Shown: positions 27,046 to 41,409, counted from the first letter of the stretch. The stretch: 64,000 nucleotides of DNA from Vespa crabro (GCF_910589235.1 NC_060961.1:5711001-5775000); one strand, 5' to 3'. Notes: generated by a model from the letters alone, not told the origin. Translations and numbers: made by a program.

Positions 27046-28021
27046 ATCTCTTTCTATCTTTATCGTTCTCCAAGAATTTCCTTCCTTTAATTGTTCTCCA
27101 CCAATAGAACACACTTCTCTCTCTCTCTCTTTCTCTCTCTCTCTAAATATATATATATCTTTTTCTCTCTTTCTCTTTTCTCTCCCCTTTCCCTCTACGA
27201 AATATATATATATAACGAAGCTAGCGAACGGACTCAGCCGCGAGTAAGAAACCGGGACTCGAACGACTCCGGAAAGTAATCTGCCTAATTACCCAGCAAG
27301 AGATTCATTCCGGCTGGAGAATCGGAGGGTAGCCGAAGAGTCGTAAAACGACTCTTCTTCTTCTTCTTCTTCTTCTTCTTCTTCTTCTTCTTCTTCAATG
27401 TCTCCGATTTTCGGAGAAGACTTCTCGCGAGACTTCAAAAGAGAACCCTTCTGCCTCTTTCTCTCTCTCTCTCTCTCTTGTTCACTTTAAAACGAACGGA
27501 ATTCTTTGAACGAAAGGGAAATACCCCAGCCCTTTACCATTTCTTGCTACATTCAGGCTAACTTAAGGACACTTAAGTCCTCCACGCGGAATCTCATTTA
27601 ACACTTCGACCTTCACGAATTTTCCCCTTCCTTCCTTCCTTCCTTCCTTTTTTCCTTCCTTCGTTCGTTCGTTCGTTCCCTCCCTCCCTTCCTCCCTCTT
27701 TCCTTCTTTCTTTCTCTCTTTATTTCTTGTCTTTCACCCTTTCCAAATCTTATTTTTTTTTGTCTTTTTCTTTATATCTTTCCTTTAAGACGAGACACAG
27801 AATTCGAGAACCGAAGAATTCGACGGAACTACTAATACCGACGACATATGAATGTCATTCATATCTTGGATTATATTACGTAGAAAATGTTGTCCTAAGG
27901 GGAAATGAGAAAGGACGATGATACGGCAATATGCCGGAGGGAGCACGGAAGGGTCAACGACGGCATTTGATTCGCTTAATTTCGGTGTCCGATAAGAACC
28001 TTCATTAAAAGACAGGAAGAT

Positions 28022-28061
<40 letters not shown>

Positions 28062-28217
28062 CACTGTTAGTTTGCGATTCCACTTTGGTGAAATTTTCAT
28101 GAGGCACTTTTTACGAACCAAACATTCTTATAAACTTGAAAATTAACGAATCCAGAAATGCACGAATACGTTAATGGGGTTATAATGATAAGAACACATC
28201 TACGATATCTTATCCTG

Positions 28218-28254
<37 letters not shown>

Positions 28255-28484
28255 CTTTTTTTACTTTATCTTTTTCTTTCTTTCTATGGGAATAAAATTA
28301 AAGTAAAATCAAAACCCATTCGTTATAAAGCACTCGACTATGATCATCCACTCATTGTATTATCCAGACAATGTTACCTTTAATCAGAAACATATTCAGT
28401 ATTATTCTTCAATAAGTACACGTCTCAGTGAATTTACTTTAATATTAACCTTAACCCGCTTTTCCTCTTCCTCTCTCACTCACT

Positions 28485-28528
<44 letters not shown>

Positions 28529-29152
28529 GTCTTTCTTCTTACTCTTTTCGAAAGGAACATTTACTATACTTAAAATATTCGACTTATTGGATGTGTCATT
28601 AATCCACAAACCTGTTATGCTTCGGGTATATCTCATATACATTATTTATAAAAGGAGATATAAAACATACAAGAGAGAAAGTGGAAGAGAAAGAGAAAGA
28701 CAGAGAGAGAGGAGAGAGAGAGAAAGAGAGAGAAGGCTCAAGTGAGTTCCCTTAACGCAAATCAAAAGGGTCTCGGAATGGTTACGAAAATGAAAAGTTA
28801 AGTGAGAACCGCTTATTACTTAAGAACGTTCCGTCTCACCGACGATAATTAACCTAACATAATAGCTTTTTCCAATTAATTTTAAGTAGATTTTTTTAAT
28901 GCGATACCAACAAAAAGTCATAGCAACGACAAAAGGACACTGTCCTTCGCTTTTATGTTTCTTCAACCTTCAAACTCTCTCTTCAATTTCTCCTCCAACC
29001 CCCTCCCCCTGCTGCCGCCTCTCACTACCTCCTCTTCATTTCTCCCGCGCATTTGCTTTTTTTCTCTCCTCATTGTTTTTTTTTCTTTTCTTTCACTTCT
29101 TCTTCTCCTTCTTCTTATACTTCTTTTTCTTCTTCTTCTTCTTATACTTCTT

Positions 29153-29220
29153 TTTCTTCTTCTTCTTCTTCTTCTTCTTCTTCTTCTTCTTCTTCTTCTT
29201 CTTCTTCTTCTTCTTCTTCT
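29153..29220. repeat. (TTC)n/(GAA)n trinucleotide array
   Basis: Uninterrupted TTC array of about 68 bp, preceded by interrupted TTC tracts from 29097. GAA:TTC arrays of this length can form triplex DNA; no role is shown here. Confidence 0.95.
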
Positions 29221-32121
29221 CGAAGACTACGAATTACCATGAGACAAGGAGAAAATATTCATAATGTCGGATTAAGAGTAAAAGTACCCTCGGGTAAGAA
29301 AGCTCGAATAGCCAAACTAATCAAGAGTCCATTCCTTCCTCCCTCTCTTTCTCTCTCTTTCCTCCTCACGCCATACTCCTCTAATTCTCACCCTAGTGTT
29401 TCTTCACTTTCCAGGATTGTAAGACTACAAGGAGCTATCTATGTGAGCGGCAAATGCGGACTCTTTTGCCTCGATTCTCCTTATTACGAACTTGTCTGAA
29501 CATTAACCACCATCTCTCCTTCGACCCAACGCATTCTTTCCATTGTTTTTATACTCTTTGTTTTTTCCTCGCCAAGTTTGTTTCTCTGACAACGGCTATT
29601 TACTCGATTCGTATAATATCGTATTATATATTTACTATTCTCTTTTATAACATGATTACAAAATGTTACGATATTACTTATCCAAAATCTATTTAATAGT
29701 GTTTTATTATTCGTAGGATAGATAAACAAAATTAATTATCGTTTACGGTTATAGTAAATATATAATATTTGTGATTGAAAATGTGTTGAAATTATAAAAA
29801 ATAAATTACAAATAAAGCATCGTATATATACTATATAATATAATATATAAAACATAATATACAATATAATATATACAGTAATACATGCATAATATGTGAT
29901 TATATTATAATATATATCCATTAAGAGAGATCAATGAAAATAAATTATTATTCCACTTCAAACGATCAATTTCAATCTCTTAAACGATCTATTTATTAAT
30001 CCTTAATAAAAAACGTTCGGTTGTCGAAGAAAAAACGGGTATTATGATTTACAAAAAAAAAAAAAGAAAAAGAAAAGAAAGAAAAAAAAAGAAAAAAAAA
30101 GAAAAATAAATAAAAAGAAAGAAGATAAAAGTAATACGATACAAAAAAAAATGATATCTACGTCGCATTAAATAGTCAAGAGTTATTGGAAAATTCCGAA
30201 TGACCATCACATATGTGTATGTGTGTTTGTGTGTGTGTGTGTGTATGTATACATCTATATATCTACGTATATATGTATCTGTCTATATATGTATGTATTT
30301 ATGCAACCGTGTAGGCCTGCACACATCTACGTACTTACGTTTTATTCGCTTATCGTTCACATATCGATTCGATCTCGATGCGGTAGTGGGCTAACGTTGC
30401 ATTAAAACGATGAGTCTGCGGGGACACGCAAAACGCACCAACACGGCACGAAACGGCACGCGTGCAAGCACGCGCTTGCAACAGATAGCCTGAGTTAAAG
30501 CCAACCCAGACACATTAGTCAATGTGTCGAAGGCTTAGAGAGTAGTACTAACGATCTACCCTACCGAGAAATCTTCATATTGGATCTACGAATTTAGTTC
30601 TTTTTTTCTGTTTTTTTCTCGTTTTTCTTTTTTTTTTTTTTTCTTTTTTTTTTATATATAAAATCAATGTTCCATAAGAATGTCATGCATAAAGTATGGA
30701 TTTTCTTATTCCGTTATTTATTAAATGAAAAACGTGACGTATTGATATCATTGATAAAAATGTATGTATCCTATATGTAATTGATTTGTTAATAATAAAA
30801 ATATATGTTTGAAGGTCATATCATAGATAATTACCTTCTACCTGACATTAGAATAGATTATAGATCGTCATACTAGTAAATTATTGTCATGATTATTTTC
30901 ATTCATCCTTCTCGTTTAATATATTAATGATATCATTTCCTTTTCTAATGTAATGAGATAAAAAACTATCTTACCGACCGACTCTCGTTTAGAAACAAAT
31001 AATTAATAAAGTTTGTAATTATGAATAATATTCTTTGAAGATTCAGTTCATATAGAAAAAAAAAAAAGAAAAAAGAGAAACAAAAAAAAAAGATTCTTCG
31101 ATTTTATTTTTAGAAGTACATTAACGAGACTATTTAACAAGTCGGCCATTAATCAGGCTTTCATCAAACATCCGTCTCAAATTACTCCGTCCAATTCGTT
31201 TTCTTTCAAGCGACGAAATCGATCATCGTCCAAACGTCCAAAAGAGGATGAATTTATGAAGTGAATGGAAGGAAGCCTATCTTATGAGCAAACAGAGCAA
31301 TTCGAGAGAAGTACTTACTCTAATATCAGATTTCATCGTTAAAGTTGCACTTACGTCAGAGCTAAGTGCATTAAACCATTTGGATTACGTGTAGTACTTA
31401 CGAAAATTTAACGAAACAAAAAAAAAAAAAGAAAAAAAAAGGAAACCTCCAAAATAAACAACAACAAAAAACAATATCTTTTGTCTTTTAAATAATTTTT
31501 TTTCTCCTTCTGCCTGCAAACGCGACATAAGTTCAGCCAAATTGATCATCGAAAAGAGATTTTTTTATCTCCAAGAGCGTACAAATTTTCTCATTTTTAC
31601 TCGACTTGATTTCTTCGAACGTATTTTTACCTTTATAATGCGAAAGAGAGAGAGAGAGAGAGGGAGAGAAAGAGAAGAATGTTACTGCCTCACATGATTA
31701 CGTAACGACGTGTACTCACAAACTCTTCGTCGTTGGTAAATGAAGTTACCAAACGAGATGAAATAACGATGTCCGAAGAGACACATAAAAGGCCCCAGAC
31801 TCCATATAAAGAACGGACCCATAGGTAGAAAATGTCTAGAAGATTGATCAACTTTTGAACACGCTAACTCTGGAGCTACTTGTTTTTCTCATTATAACAT
31901 CTCGTCGATAAAAATGCTGACATAGAAATAGTTCGTAAAGAAATAAGAACATTAATCCGGGATGAATTAAATTGAGAGATAATAATATTTTTATTCGAAA
32001 TAAATTATTTAATACGTATCCGAAGGCAAACAAGCTTTTGAATAAATTAATAAATCGTTAAAGATCGAAGAAATAGAAATATATTTTTAAGTGTTTAACT
32101 TAATATGATAATAAAAAAAAA

Positions 32122-32158
<37 letters not shown>

Positions 32159-34577
32159 AAGAAAAAGGAAAAAAACAAAAACAAAAACAGAAAGTAATGA
32201 AAGAACGAAACGAACGATTTATTTATTCTTTTATCATGAAGAAAGTTTCAAATGTTGTTCATCGTCTGTGTCAATTTATCTTCTACCATAACATAACGGT
32301 TTAAAGTAATTCCTGCACGACGAGAACAGCTTTCCAGTTGGAATGAAGTTCGCGAAAAGAAAAGACAAGCAAAAGAAAGAAATAAATCCGTAAAAAAAGA
32401 AAAAGAAAAAAAAAAGAAGAAATCGCAAGAGGTGCAAAAAAAAATTAGCAACGTTAGAAAGTAAGTCGAGAAAGAAGAAAAAAAAGAAGAAGAAGAAGAA
32501 GAAGAAGAAAGAACAAACAGAGAAAAAGACAAGAAAATAAAAGAAACACGCAACGTATGACGAGTAAACGACACGTTTTACACGTGTCCTATATGTATTC
32601 TCGATATATATACGCCGTATAAATACTGTAAAATTTTTGTGGGCCACCGCACATCGTGCGACAAGCACGACGTTTACGATGCCAAAATGCAGGCGATATT
32701 TTGTGGTGTGACGTGGTGGAGAGTTGAAAGAGGATGAAGAGCGATATAGGCGTTGGGTGAAGAAAAAAGAAGAGAGAGAAAAAAGAGAGAGAGAGAGAGA
32801 GAGAGAGATGTAGTGTGGTGAGGTAAAAGGAGGAGGAAGAGGAGGAGTGATTTCGATGCTCGAAAAAAAACACAATGGATGCTCGTCCATTCGGGAATCG
32901 ATGCTCTCGCGGTTAATAGGCAGATTTATAGGTTTTTTTTCCTTCTTTTTCCTTTTTTTTTCCTTTTTTTTTTTGCAAAGTTTATCCTATTGCAAGGGAT
33001 AGCGAGGAGTTGTCGGGTTGTGTAAACGTATGTATTTTGTGTACGTGTGTGTACACATGTATATGTATGTGTATGTGTGTGTGTGTGTGTATGGTCTTAC
33101 GAGGCGTTGTTTACGCGGCCGCGTACCTCGCCGGTCGTTTGTCAAGCGTTAAACACTGGTCACCCTCGAACACGCCATCCTCCTCAACCATTTTGCAACA
33201 CCCCTATGCCTCGCGGGCGATAGCGCGCTTCTCTTGATTAACGAGACACCCCATATATATATCCGTGAGGGGGTGAACAGGCCCATTCCATATGGGGGAT
33301 ATCGCATTGTTGCATTCGTGCTTTACTGCATATTGCGTACATTGCCGATCGCTTTCAACTATTCGAACGTGATCATTCGGCTTTCTGTTATGAAACGAGA
33401 ATGAAAATAGATGTTTACTTTTCTCTTTTTTTTCTTTTTTCGTTCTTCTTTTACATTTCTATTCCTTTTCCCTTAGTCAGGATTGTTAATCCCGATGCAA
33501 TTATAATGAATCATTGTATTTCATATAAATCACATTGAATTATGACATATGTACATATATATGTACGTTGTACGTAAGTGGACGATGTTCTTTTAATTTT
33601 TCTTTTTTTTTTTCTTTCTTTTTTTTTTATTAACGAATTCATTTGATATCTCTTCTTGAACTATTTATATATATATATATAGTCTTATAATATTGTGTCA
33701 TATACTATCATAAGTATGATAACACATGACACGTGTTGACATGACGATGATAACAGTTGACATCATTTATTTACACCGAAGTGAAACATACGAGATAATC
33801 GTTAAAGTCTTATCTTTAGCTGTTACAAAGGATATATAAGCACGATCAAAGCTTTTAATATACCGACATAAAACTAATTCATTAATCAACACTATTAAAA
33901 TCAATTAAACTTACATACGTATGTACATACGTCGGTTACTATAAATCCATTCTATCGACGTATCTATTTATATTGATTAAGAACAATCGTGAAATGTTTG
34001 CGAGAAGCATATTGCTACGAATACGATCCAATATCGTCGTAACCTTGGGCTATAATAAACGGTAAGATGAGAAACACCGTGGCAAACAAAACTCAACGAG
34101 ACAAAAGTGAGCCCTCTCTCTATTTCTCGTCATTAATGTCACGTACGAACAATTCTACGATGTTGAGTTTCTCACTACCATCCCCCAACCCACTATATGA
34201 TTAAAGATGTGCTTTATTAGGTCCAAAGTTATCCCGTTAGTTCGTAATGTTAACGCAGGGGGAACATTAGAGGAAAGAAGACGAAGGTGGAAGATTCTGT
34301 GTGTACCGTTAATCTGTAACGTTTCTAAGTCTACATCTTTTCTATCTTTCTTTCTTTCTTTCTTTCTCTCTCTCTCTCCTTCTCTCTATCTTGTTCTCAT
34401 TGTATAGATATCTTTTCATTGATCAAAAGACCCTCCCTTTATCTTGCTCACTCTCTCTTTCTCTTTCCGTTTCTCCGTCCGACTTTATCACAAAAGGTGG
34501 ATTTGTAGAAAACTTCGAAAAGCAAAAAAAAAGCAAAAAAAAGGAGGAAAATAAATCTCTCTCTCTCTCTCTTTCTA

Positions 34578-34588
<11 letters not shown>

Positions 34589-34660
<72 letters not shown>
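34589..34660. repeat. (CT)n microsatellite, uninterrupted 72 bp
   Basis: Pure CT array preceded by interrupted CT sequence from about 34555. It is the longest pure CT array seen in the window. Confidence 0.97.
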
Positions 34661-34666
<6 letters not shown>

Positions 34667-35280
34667 GATTAAAATCTAATGCAGAGGTGATTAAAAATTA
34701 ATAACTATCGTCGATATTGATATAAGATAATCAGAAACGATTAAAATCATACCATCACGTATCTTTACGTTCTTAACAGTCAATTTTAAAGGAAGAAAAT
34801 TTTTTTTATTCCTCGCAAAGATAGAAAAATCTAAGTTAAAAAATAATATTCCGAGAGAGGATTAAAATCCGTTTCAATTAAATCAGCTAAAGGAGTTGAT
34901 TTTCTTTTTTTTTTTTTTTTTCGTTTAATCGTGATATCGAGAGAAATCACGATGTGCATGACGATATCCGTTTATACTTGAATCCGCTATAATTGAGAAA
35001 CAGGATAGAAAATATCTCGAGATCGCGTTTGACGAGTAGACGGAACGTTAACAATGGCGGAAACATGGTCGATGAAAGAAAATTCTCTGTTAAAAGAGTT
35101 AAATGCGAGTAAAGTCCGATGGAAGATTCCAGGGAAACAAGATTTCTTTTTCTTTCTGTTTCTCCCCCCTCCTCCCTTCCTCCCTCTTTCTCTCTCTCTC
35201 CATATCTCTTTAACCCCCTCCTCTTTTCAGAATTAAAAAGGAACAGGGCAAGAAAAAGAGAAAGAAAAAAAATAAAAGAA

Positions 35281-35325
<45 letters not shown>

Positions 35326-36119
35326 AAGAAAAAGACAAAAAGGGGCGGCACTAGGCGGTCAACTTACTACCGCACATCGAATCGAATACACTCGATTCGT
35401 ACGATTAAATGTTCGGAGACGAATGTGAACGTACCTAATTAGCGGCTTTCTCGGAGGAACGCCGGTCTCGCGGTAAGCTTTAAAAGGCGGGCACGAGAAA
35501 CGGATCCAAAAAGAGAGGGATTGAGAGAGAGAGAGAGAAAGCGAGAGAGAGAGAGAGAGAGAGATAGAGAGAGAACGCAAGAATTGACCCAAGTCGGTAG
35601 GAAAAAGTTGCCGGATCCGTTGCCATAAAAATCGTTTCAAGATAAGGGCGAGTTTCTGAAACGACGAAAATATTTCTGATATGTTGGACCATCGAATGTT
35701 TCTCTCCTTTTTCTCTCTTTCCCTTTTTTTCGATTTTTTATACTCTAATCGGTGAATTGTAAAAAATGTTAAAATTACTAATCGTTCGGGTTTACTTTAT
35801 TTTCGCATAATTTTATTTATCCGAAATTGTTTCTTCTTTGTTATTTACTTTTTTTTCTTTCTTTCTTTTTTGTTGTTTTTTTTTGTTTTTGTTTTTGTTT
35901 TTTGTGGAGGGAGAGGGGGAATAATGGAGATCACACAGTTGGCTAATTTGAGACTCTAAAATATGGGAGAAATTTTTTATATATTATACACTGTTACATT
36001 ATGTATTTTGTAAATGATTATAAATTGTCCATTTTAATGGAAATAAGGAAGGAACTAATGAGATGCATGAAAATAATTACGACTCGAAGATACGTGAAAT
36101 CGTATCAGACATACATATA

Positions 36120-36629
36120 AGGGGTGACGCATTTCACTTTATAATAAATCTATAAATACAATTATCTCCTTGAATATTTGTTATTCGAAAAATATTACAA
36201 ATGTATTATTTGTTCTCGATCTTTCAGTAAAAAAATTAAACAAAATATTAAATAGTAAACGAAAATTGTCGTATTGAAATTAATATATAATCAAAATAAA
36301 ATCAATGATTTTAAATAAATAAAATGAATAAATAAATATCAATGATTTTTCATCGTAAATAGATCAATATCGTTTTAGAAGATGGCCAAGTTGGATCGAT
36401 TAATGTATTGAAAATTGTATGATTCCATTGAAAAAAAAAAAAAAAAAAAGAAATTAAAATTAATCACCGCATGTTTTTCTTTAGGTGTATCTACGTACTA
36501 ATACGTATTAATTATATTGTATTACTTTCACCTCGAAACAAGATAAGTTCAGTTTTTTAATAATAAAAAAAATTTTTCTTACAAGATAAATTGAAGAAAA
36601 TTGTATTTATAGATTAAAACGTCACCCTG
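36120..36629. mobile_element. Mariner-type MITE (nonautonomous DNA transposon), about 510 bp
   Basis: The left end reads AGGGGTGACG and the reverse complement of the right end reads CAGGGTGACG. Further in, both ends share the 15-nt block TCTATAAATACAATT (left 36149-36163; right, inverted, ending about 36613), with a small length difference between the two blocks. TA dinucleotides flank both ends (36118-36119 and 36630-36631), matching the TA duplication of Tc1/mariner insertions. The interior is AT-rich, has no transposase-like reading frame, and contains a poly-A run at 36431-36449. Terminal repeats, TA flanks and lack of coding capacity together support a MITE; the exact family is unknown. 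Confidence 0.75.
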
Positions 36630-36631
36630 TA

Positions 36632-37079
36632 TACGAGGGAACTTGTTCTTCTTGTTTTTGACTTCCAAATATGTCACCGCAATATGTACTACCCACATAA
36701 TTATGTTTTAACGACCTTGATTTACCAAGTGTGAATATACATATGTACTATATAATAATATAAAAGATCGACTCTCACTCTATATACAGTTTTTGCTTTT
36801 AATTACACGCAATTCAAATTCTAGATTATTCTTATCCAAAGATCTCGCCATTTTTATTCTTCAAACAATATTCACAAAGTCGTAAAACATAACCTGCCGC
36901 TTATCTATAGGATGATCGATAAGCTATCAGAAAATTACGTTTAGTCGATTCGATCGGTCCGAAGAAGGTTGTTTATTACAAGAGATATAGTGACTTACCG
37001 AACCAGACACTCTAGCTTGCAACAGATAAACTACGAAGTCTGAGAACACACTCTTCTACTTCTACTTCTTCCTTTCCTC

Positions 37080-37118
<39 letters not shown>

Positions 37119-38394
37119 GTGATGATGATCCTCCTCCTCTTCTATATCTTGCCTTTGTTAAGAAGCCTATGATTTACTACAAGCCGTTCTCCCAATGTAA
37201 ATGTTTATACGCTTCTTCCCAAGGCAAGTTTTAAGTAGTCGTTAAATCTAGTTAACTATCAGGCCTCCTTCTCAAATGGAATACGTTCTAACGATGAGAT
37301 TTAATACGAAACACACCTCATATAGTTCTGAACTAACTTTTAAACGCTAACCTTCTTCTTAGCTAGACCCAGAATAGAAAAGTTTGTTTTCTGTCGTAAT
37401 AAAAAGAAAAAAAAAAAAACGAAAAAAGAAAAAAAAGACCAAACCAAAAAAAGAAAAAGAAAAGAAATAAAAGAGTCCAACGAGAATACGATGGAACGTC
37501 AGATCCCCAGTAGCCATCTTGTGTTGTTTCGAAAGGTCTCCAAGTTTTTGTTGAAGCCCTACGAAAGCCCATCGCAGCGCCACCGTTGAACCACATTCTT
37601 TTCCCTTACCGCTTTTCCTTTACCCCTACTCTATCCTTGGATAACCTTGAACAAGCTCACGTAGAAGAAGAACATCGAAAATAATTGATGCAATTCCTCC
37701 TCGAACATGTTCCTACTCGCCGTTAAACGACATATTAAACATTCCAATAAAATAAGTTTTTAGTACTGGTATAATCAATGAATTATTATTATTATTATTA
37801 TTATTATTATACACCATGACTAAATAAACTATTATGCTAAACAAAAAGTCTATTAATACTTACGTACATATATATATATATATACTCCTCTAATGTACTA
37901 ACCAATGACCGTTTAAATTTACAATGTCAATTCAATCAGTTTTCATGTAATAATATAAGACCGCACAGAAGTGTTTAACAGCATTTTATCCTGATTCCAA
38001 CAATTCATTCACCTTGTTTAATGAAACCAAGTGGACTCGCTAAAAACTGGTTTATTATTATAACGATCTAGTCCGATTTATTTAACGAACGTATTTTGGT
38101 ACTAATCGATTTTGATGATCCATTCATGTTGAATAAATGAGTATTAAACCTAAGATGAGGAAAACATGTAAACGTTCGGTAAGAGCGACGTCAAGCCGAT
38201 TCCCGGAGGCTTTTGTAAGTGTTGCTTCAACACCATCATCATCGTTGAAAGAAAGAGAAAGAAAGAGAAAGAAAAAAAGAGAGAGACCGGAAATGCTACC
38301 TACCATCGCGAGAACGACCGAGCCAGTCGATGAAACAACGCAGCGGGTCTCTGCGGAATGTCTATTACGGGATACATCTACCTCTCTCTTTCCC

Positions 38395-38456
<62 letters not shown>

Positions 38457-39669
38457 TTCTGTTTCTCTCTTTATTTCTCTCTCTCTCTCTTTCTATCTGT
38501 CTCTCTCTCTCTCTCTTTATTTCTCTCTCTCTCTTTCTCTCTTTCTTTCTTTATTTCTCTGGTTATATCTTCGATAATTACGCTCTTCGAACGTCGCTGA
38601 GACGTTACTTCGAGAGCCAACGAGCGTAACAAGATGAATTGACGTTTGAATTACGAGACGAGCGTGCAGACACTTGGCGACTAATACGTTCGACTCCGCA
38701 AGGTGCACGATCCAATTATTACCCTCTGAGTTCTATGTTTGAGTATCAGATTATCCAATTTTATGTTCTAATCTCCTGCTTATGAGATATTATCATGTTC
38801 GAAATTCTAGAAAATCTAGTTACTTGATCTTTTAAAATTTATATATATATATATATGTGTGTAATAAATTCTCAGTACATAAGTGGACTCGGATTGTAAA
38901 CCGAAATACGTAGTAAATTGTCAGGTATTATTTTATGTTCGAATTGATTCACTATTAAATTTGTAATAGGTATATTAGATCGTTTAATACGAGAATACAT
39001 CAAATTTGTTAAATTCTAATTTCGTATACGTATTCATACGAAACGTGATCAAAGCTCTAATTTAATAAACACACGCGTTCCGCATTAATAAATTCTATTA
39101 GGATACCCTCGCAGAAAAATTTATGCTTTAGGTCAGCACGTATTGAAGGGGAAAAACAAAACAAAAAAAAAACAAAAAAAAGAAAGAAAAGAAAAGAAAA
39201 AAAACAAAAAGATAATCTCGTCTGTAAGATAAAATATCTGTAAGATAAATCTTCATTAATCTTAACGATGTAAACGGTAGAGATCGGACAACGAAACAAA
39301 AAGAAAAAAAAAAAAAAGAAGACAGAAAAAAATAAATAAGACACTCCCAACGATCATGGGTTAAAAAATACAAGCATTCTCTTCCAACCCTGAAGAATTT
39401 TTATCTTTTTTTTTTTTATTTCTTTTTTTTTTTTAACTTTCGAACACACAACGACGAGGGTTCGAGGATCGAAAGGGAGAAGATACATTACGAAAATAAT
39501 GGCGTATGAACAAAGTTCGGAGCGTTTCGTGAACACGATCGAGGAGGCAGCAGCTTACGAGGCAACATGATAGGGAGGTTCGGTATGTTAATTACAGAGC
39601 AACGTGCGTCTCTCTCTCTCTCTCTCTTTTACTCTCCCTATATGCGTTTCCAACCTCCCTCTTGCTCTT

Positions 39670-39710
<41 letters not shown>

Positions 39711-39994
39711 TTCTTTTTCTCTCCCTCGTTGGTTCGTCGGTTGCCAGACGATTCGTCTTGGAACGGCCCATTGCGCTGTTCTCGTTGCACGCAGAGTTCG
39801 CGTGAGACCGACGAGTCGACCCTACGACCCGAAGCCGAGAAACGCTTCGTTTTGCCCTCTTTCGACCTTGCCTCCTTGTCTTCTTCATCTTCCTCTCTCT
39901 CTCTCTCTCTTTCTCTTTCTGAGCTTCTACTTTACCTCGTTCACCGACGATATCTCTCACGAGAGAGATGCGTTCGTTCGTTCATTCGAGAGAA

Positions 39995-40029
<35 letters not shown>

Positions 40030-41409
40030 AAGAGAGAGATAGGACGAGATCGAAGAAATCGGTAGACAATTCATGGCTCATGTTCAAGCATGGCTCATGC
40101 GCCTGGTTATCAAAGTTAGTGTCTGTGTTAGCTAGGTATTGCTAAGTCTTAGAGAGCCTTACACCGAGCCTACTGTTACCATCACCTTCCCTTCTAATCG
40201 TGGCTCTGATCCTCTCCCTCCGGATGCATACAACGGCTATGTTCAAGGTAAAAAATCAAGGTCGTTCTTCGGAGATAAACGCACGTTTGCTCGAAACCCC
40301 ATTCTCCATCAAGATCGGTTAACATTTTTCACGGTACGAAACTAATCGAGCCTATTAAAATTGTGCACCTGACCGACCGACGTTATATCGTTTAACGATC
40401 TTTGCCAAACATTTCTTTTCATTCCCTCCCCCTCCCCCTACCCTTTTCGTACGATTCATAAATCCGTTTTTTTTTTAAGATTTCTATCATTATCTCGTAT
40501 TTTTCTTTTTTTTTCCCTTCCTTTGAAAAAATTCGATTCAATCGAGATAATATCAATATCTACCAAACTCCATATCAATATTTTCATATCATTGGTTTTT
40601 TTTTTCTTTTCTTTTCTGTTCTCTTTTTTTTTTCTTTTTTTTTTTTTTGTTCGTTTGTTTGTTTCCTTTAAAATAACTGGATACTCGATGGGAAGAAAAT
40701 AATAATTTTTATCGAGGCATCGAATTTGATCAATACAAAATGATCAATAAGAAATATACAAACATCTTTTTCGATACTCTATAAGTCTTCGTGTATGCGT
40801 ATACATAAGTATATATTTATGTTTAAAGAGAAATTCATTTGTTATATTTAAAGTACTTTGGCTCAATGTATATAAAGGAAAAACATTAAATATTGAATTT
40901 CGTAAAGTATTCAAATATTTTAACGACTCGCTTCACGTATATTTTAACTGGAGGGGAGAAAAAAAGAAGAAAAAGAAGAAAAAGAAGAAGAAGAAGAAGA
41001 AATATTCGCTCAGAATAAACAGAAAGCATCCGTAGTATCCTACGCGAGAGAGAGCATTCAATGTTAAAGAGGAAACACGGTTGCTCTTGGCGTCGTGACA
41101 GCGCAGAATCACATGTTGCAGAACTTGTTCGTGATATACAGCAGCGCGGTAAGAGTAAAAGTAGACAAGACGGAAGCCTCAAAGGCGGAGAACCCGCCCT
41201 TTTCACTCACCCTTAACGTGTTAGTTCTGTTTCCGCAAACGATTCAATGCAACAATATTCAAAACATGAATATACGCACGTAAGCGTATGTATATAAAGG
41301 GGAAAAAAAAAGAAAAAAAAAATAAATAAATAATAATAATAAGAGGAAGAAAGAAAAACGAAAATATTACGTAATTATAATAATAATCGGATTTATATAT
41401 TGCGCTCAC
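36632..41409. other. Noncoding region left of the PET-LIM-like exon
   Basis: If the exon at 41535-41410 belongs to a minus-strand gene, this stretch is the first part of its downstream intron. It holds (TCA)n at 37081-37119, (ATT)n at 37785-37810, CT tracts at 38399-38560 and 39605-39710, GA tracts at 39990-40040, and several poly-A/poly-T runs. I looked for a minus-strand continuation encoding the expected Lys-x-Cys-x2-Cys segment and PET domain and did not find it. A possible plus-strand exon (40153-40247) is listed separately. Confidence 0.6.
40153..40247 (+). CDS. Possible unassigned exon (weak)
   Basis: A 95-bp segment lies between TTAG (40149-40152) and GTAAAA (40248). In one frame it reads EPYTEPTVTITF, then PSNRGSDPLPPDAYNGYVQ, with pyrimidine-biased third positions and no low-complexity bias. 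The acceptor lacks a strong pyrimidine tract. I recognise no family, and no partner exons are visible on this strand nearby. It could be a real exon, a decayed gene fragment or chance. Confidence 0.2.

Larger units (their letters stand above)
19063..36117. other. Noncoding region, dense simple repeats
   Basis: No supported gene in about 17 kb. Conspicuous repeats: TACA at 20011-20083, GTAA at 20236-20271, GA at 22010-22045, TG/TATG at 22416-22495 and 22845-22975, (AT)n at 23190-23214, GA/CTT at 25620-25760, CTT at 26050-26115, CT at 26996-27040, CTT at 27353-27396, CTTC/TTCG at 27625-27680, CTT at 29153-29220, CT at 34589-34660 and GA at 35287-35322. More complex, higher-GC islands occur at 24680-25030, 26750-26990, 30390-30550, 33090-33310 and 35340-35640; they could be regulatory, but no motif or protein is recognisable. 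Confidence 0.75.

Noticed and set aside
26686..27247. Overlapping plus (158 codons) and minus (142 codons) frames around a unique segment
   Set aside because: The unique part (26770-26990) reads plausibly on both strands, neither resembling a known protein, and both frames run into CT/GA arrays.
27225..27330. tRNA-like GTTCGAGTCCC box on the minus strand
   Set aside because: The T-loop-like sequence lacks a pairing T-stem (C-C mismatch at the second pair), and I could not place an A box or acceptor stem.
30390..30550. CpG-rich island (GCACGCGTGCAAGCACGCGC) as a possible exon or miRNA
   Set aside because: No convincing frame with splice sites on either strand; the short palindromes do not extend into a miRNA-length hairpin.
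32276..32890. 204-codon minus-strand open frame
   Set aside because: Mostly Phe/Ser-rich translation of GAA/AAG-rich repeats; the unique part shows no recognisable motif.
39567..40145. 192-codon plus-strand frame
   Set aside because: Overlaps an equally open minus-strand frame; largely CT/GA-array translation, with no family recognised.
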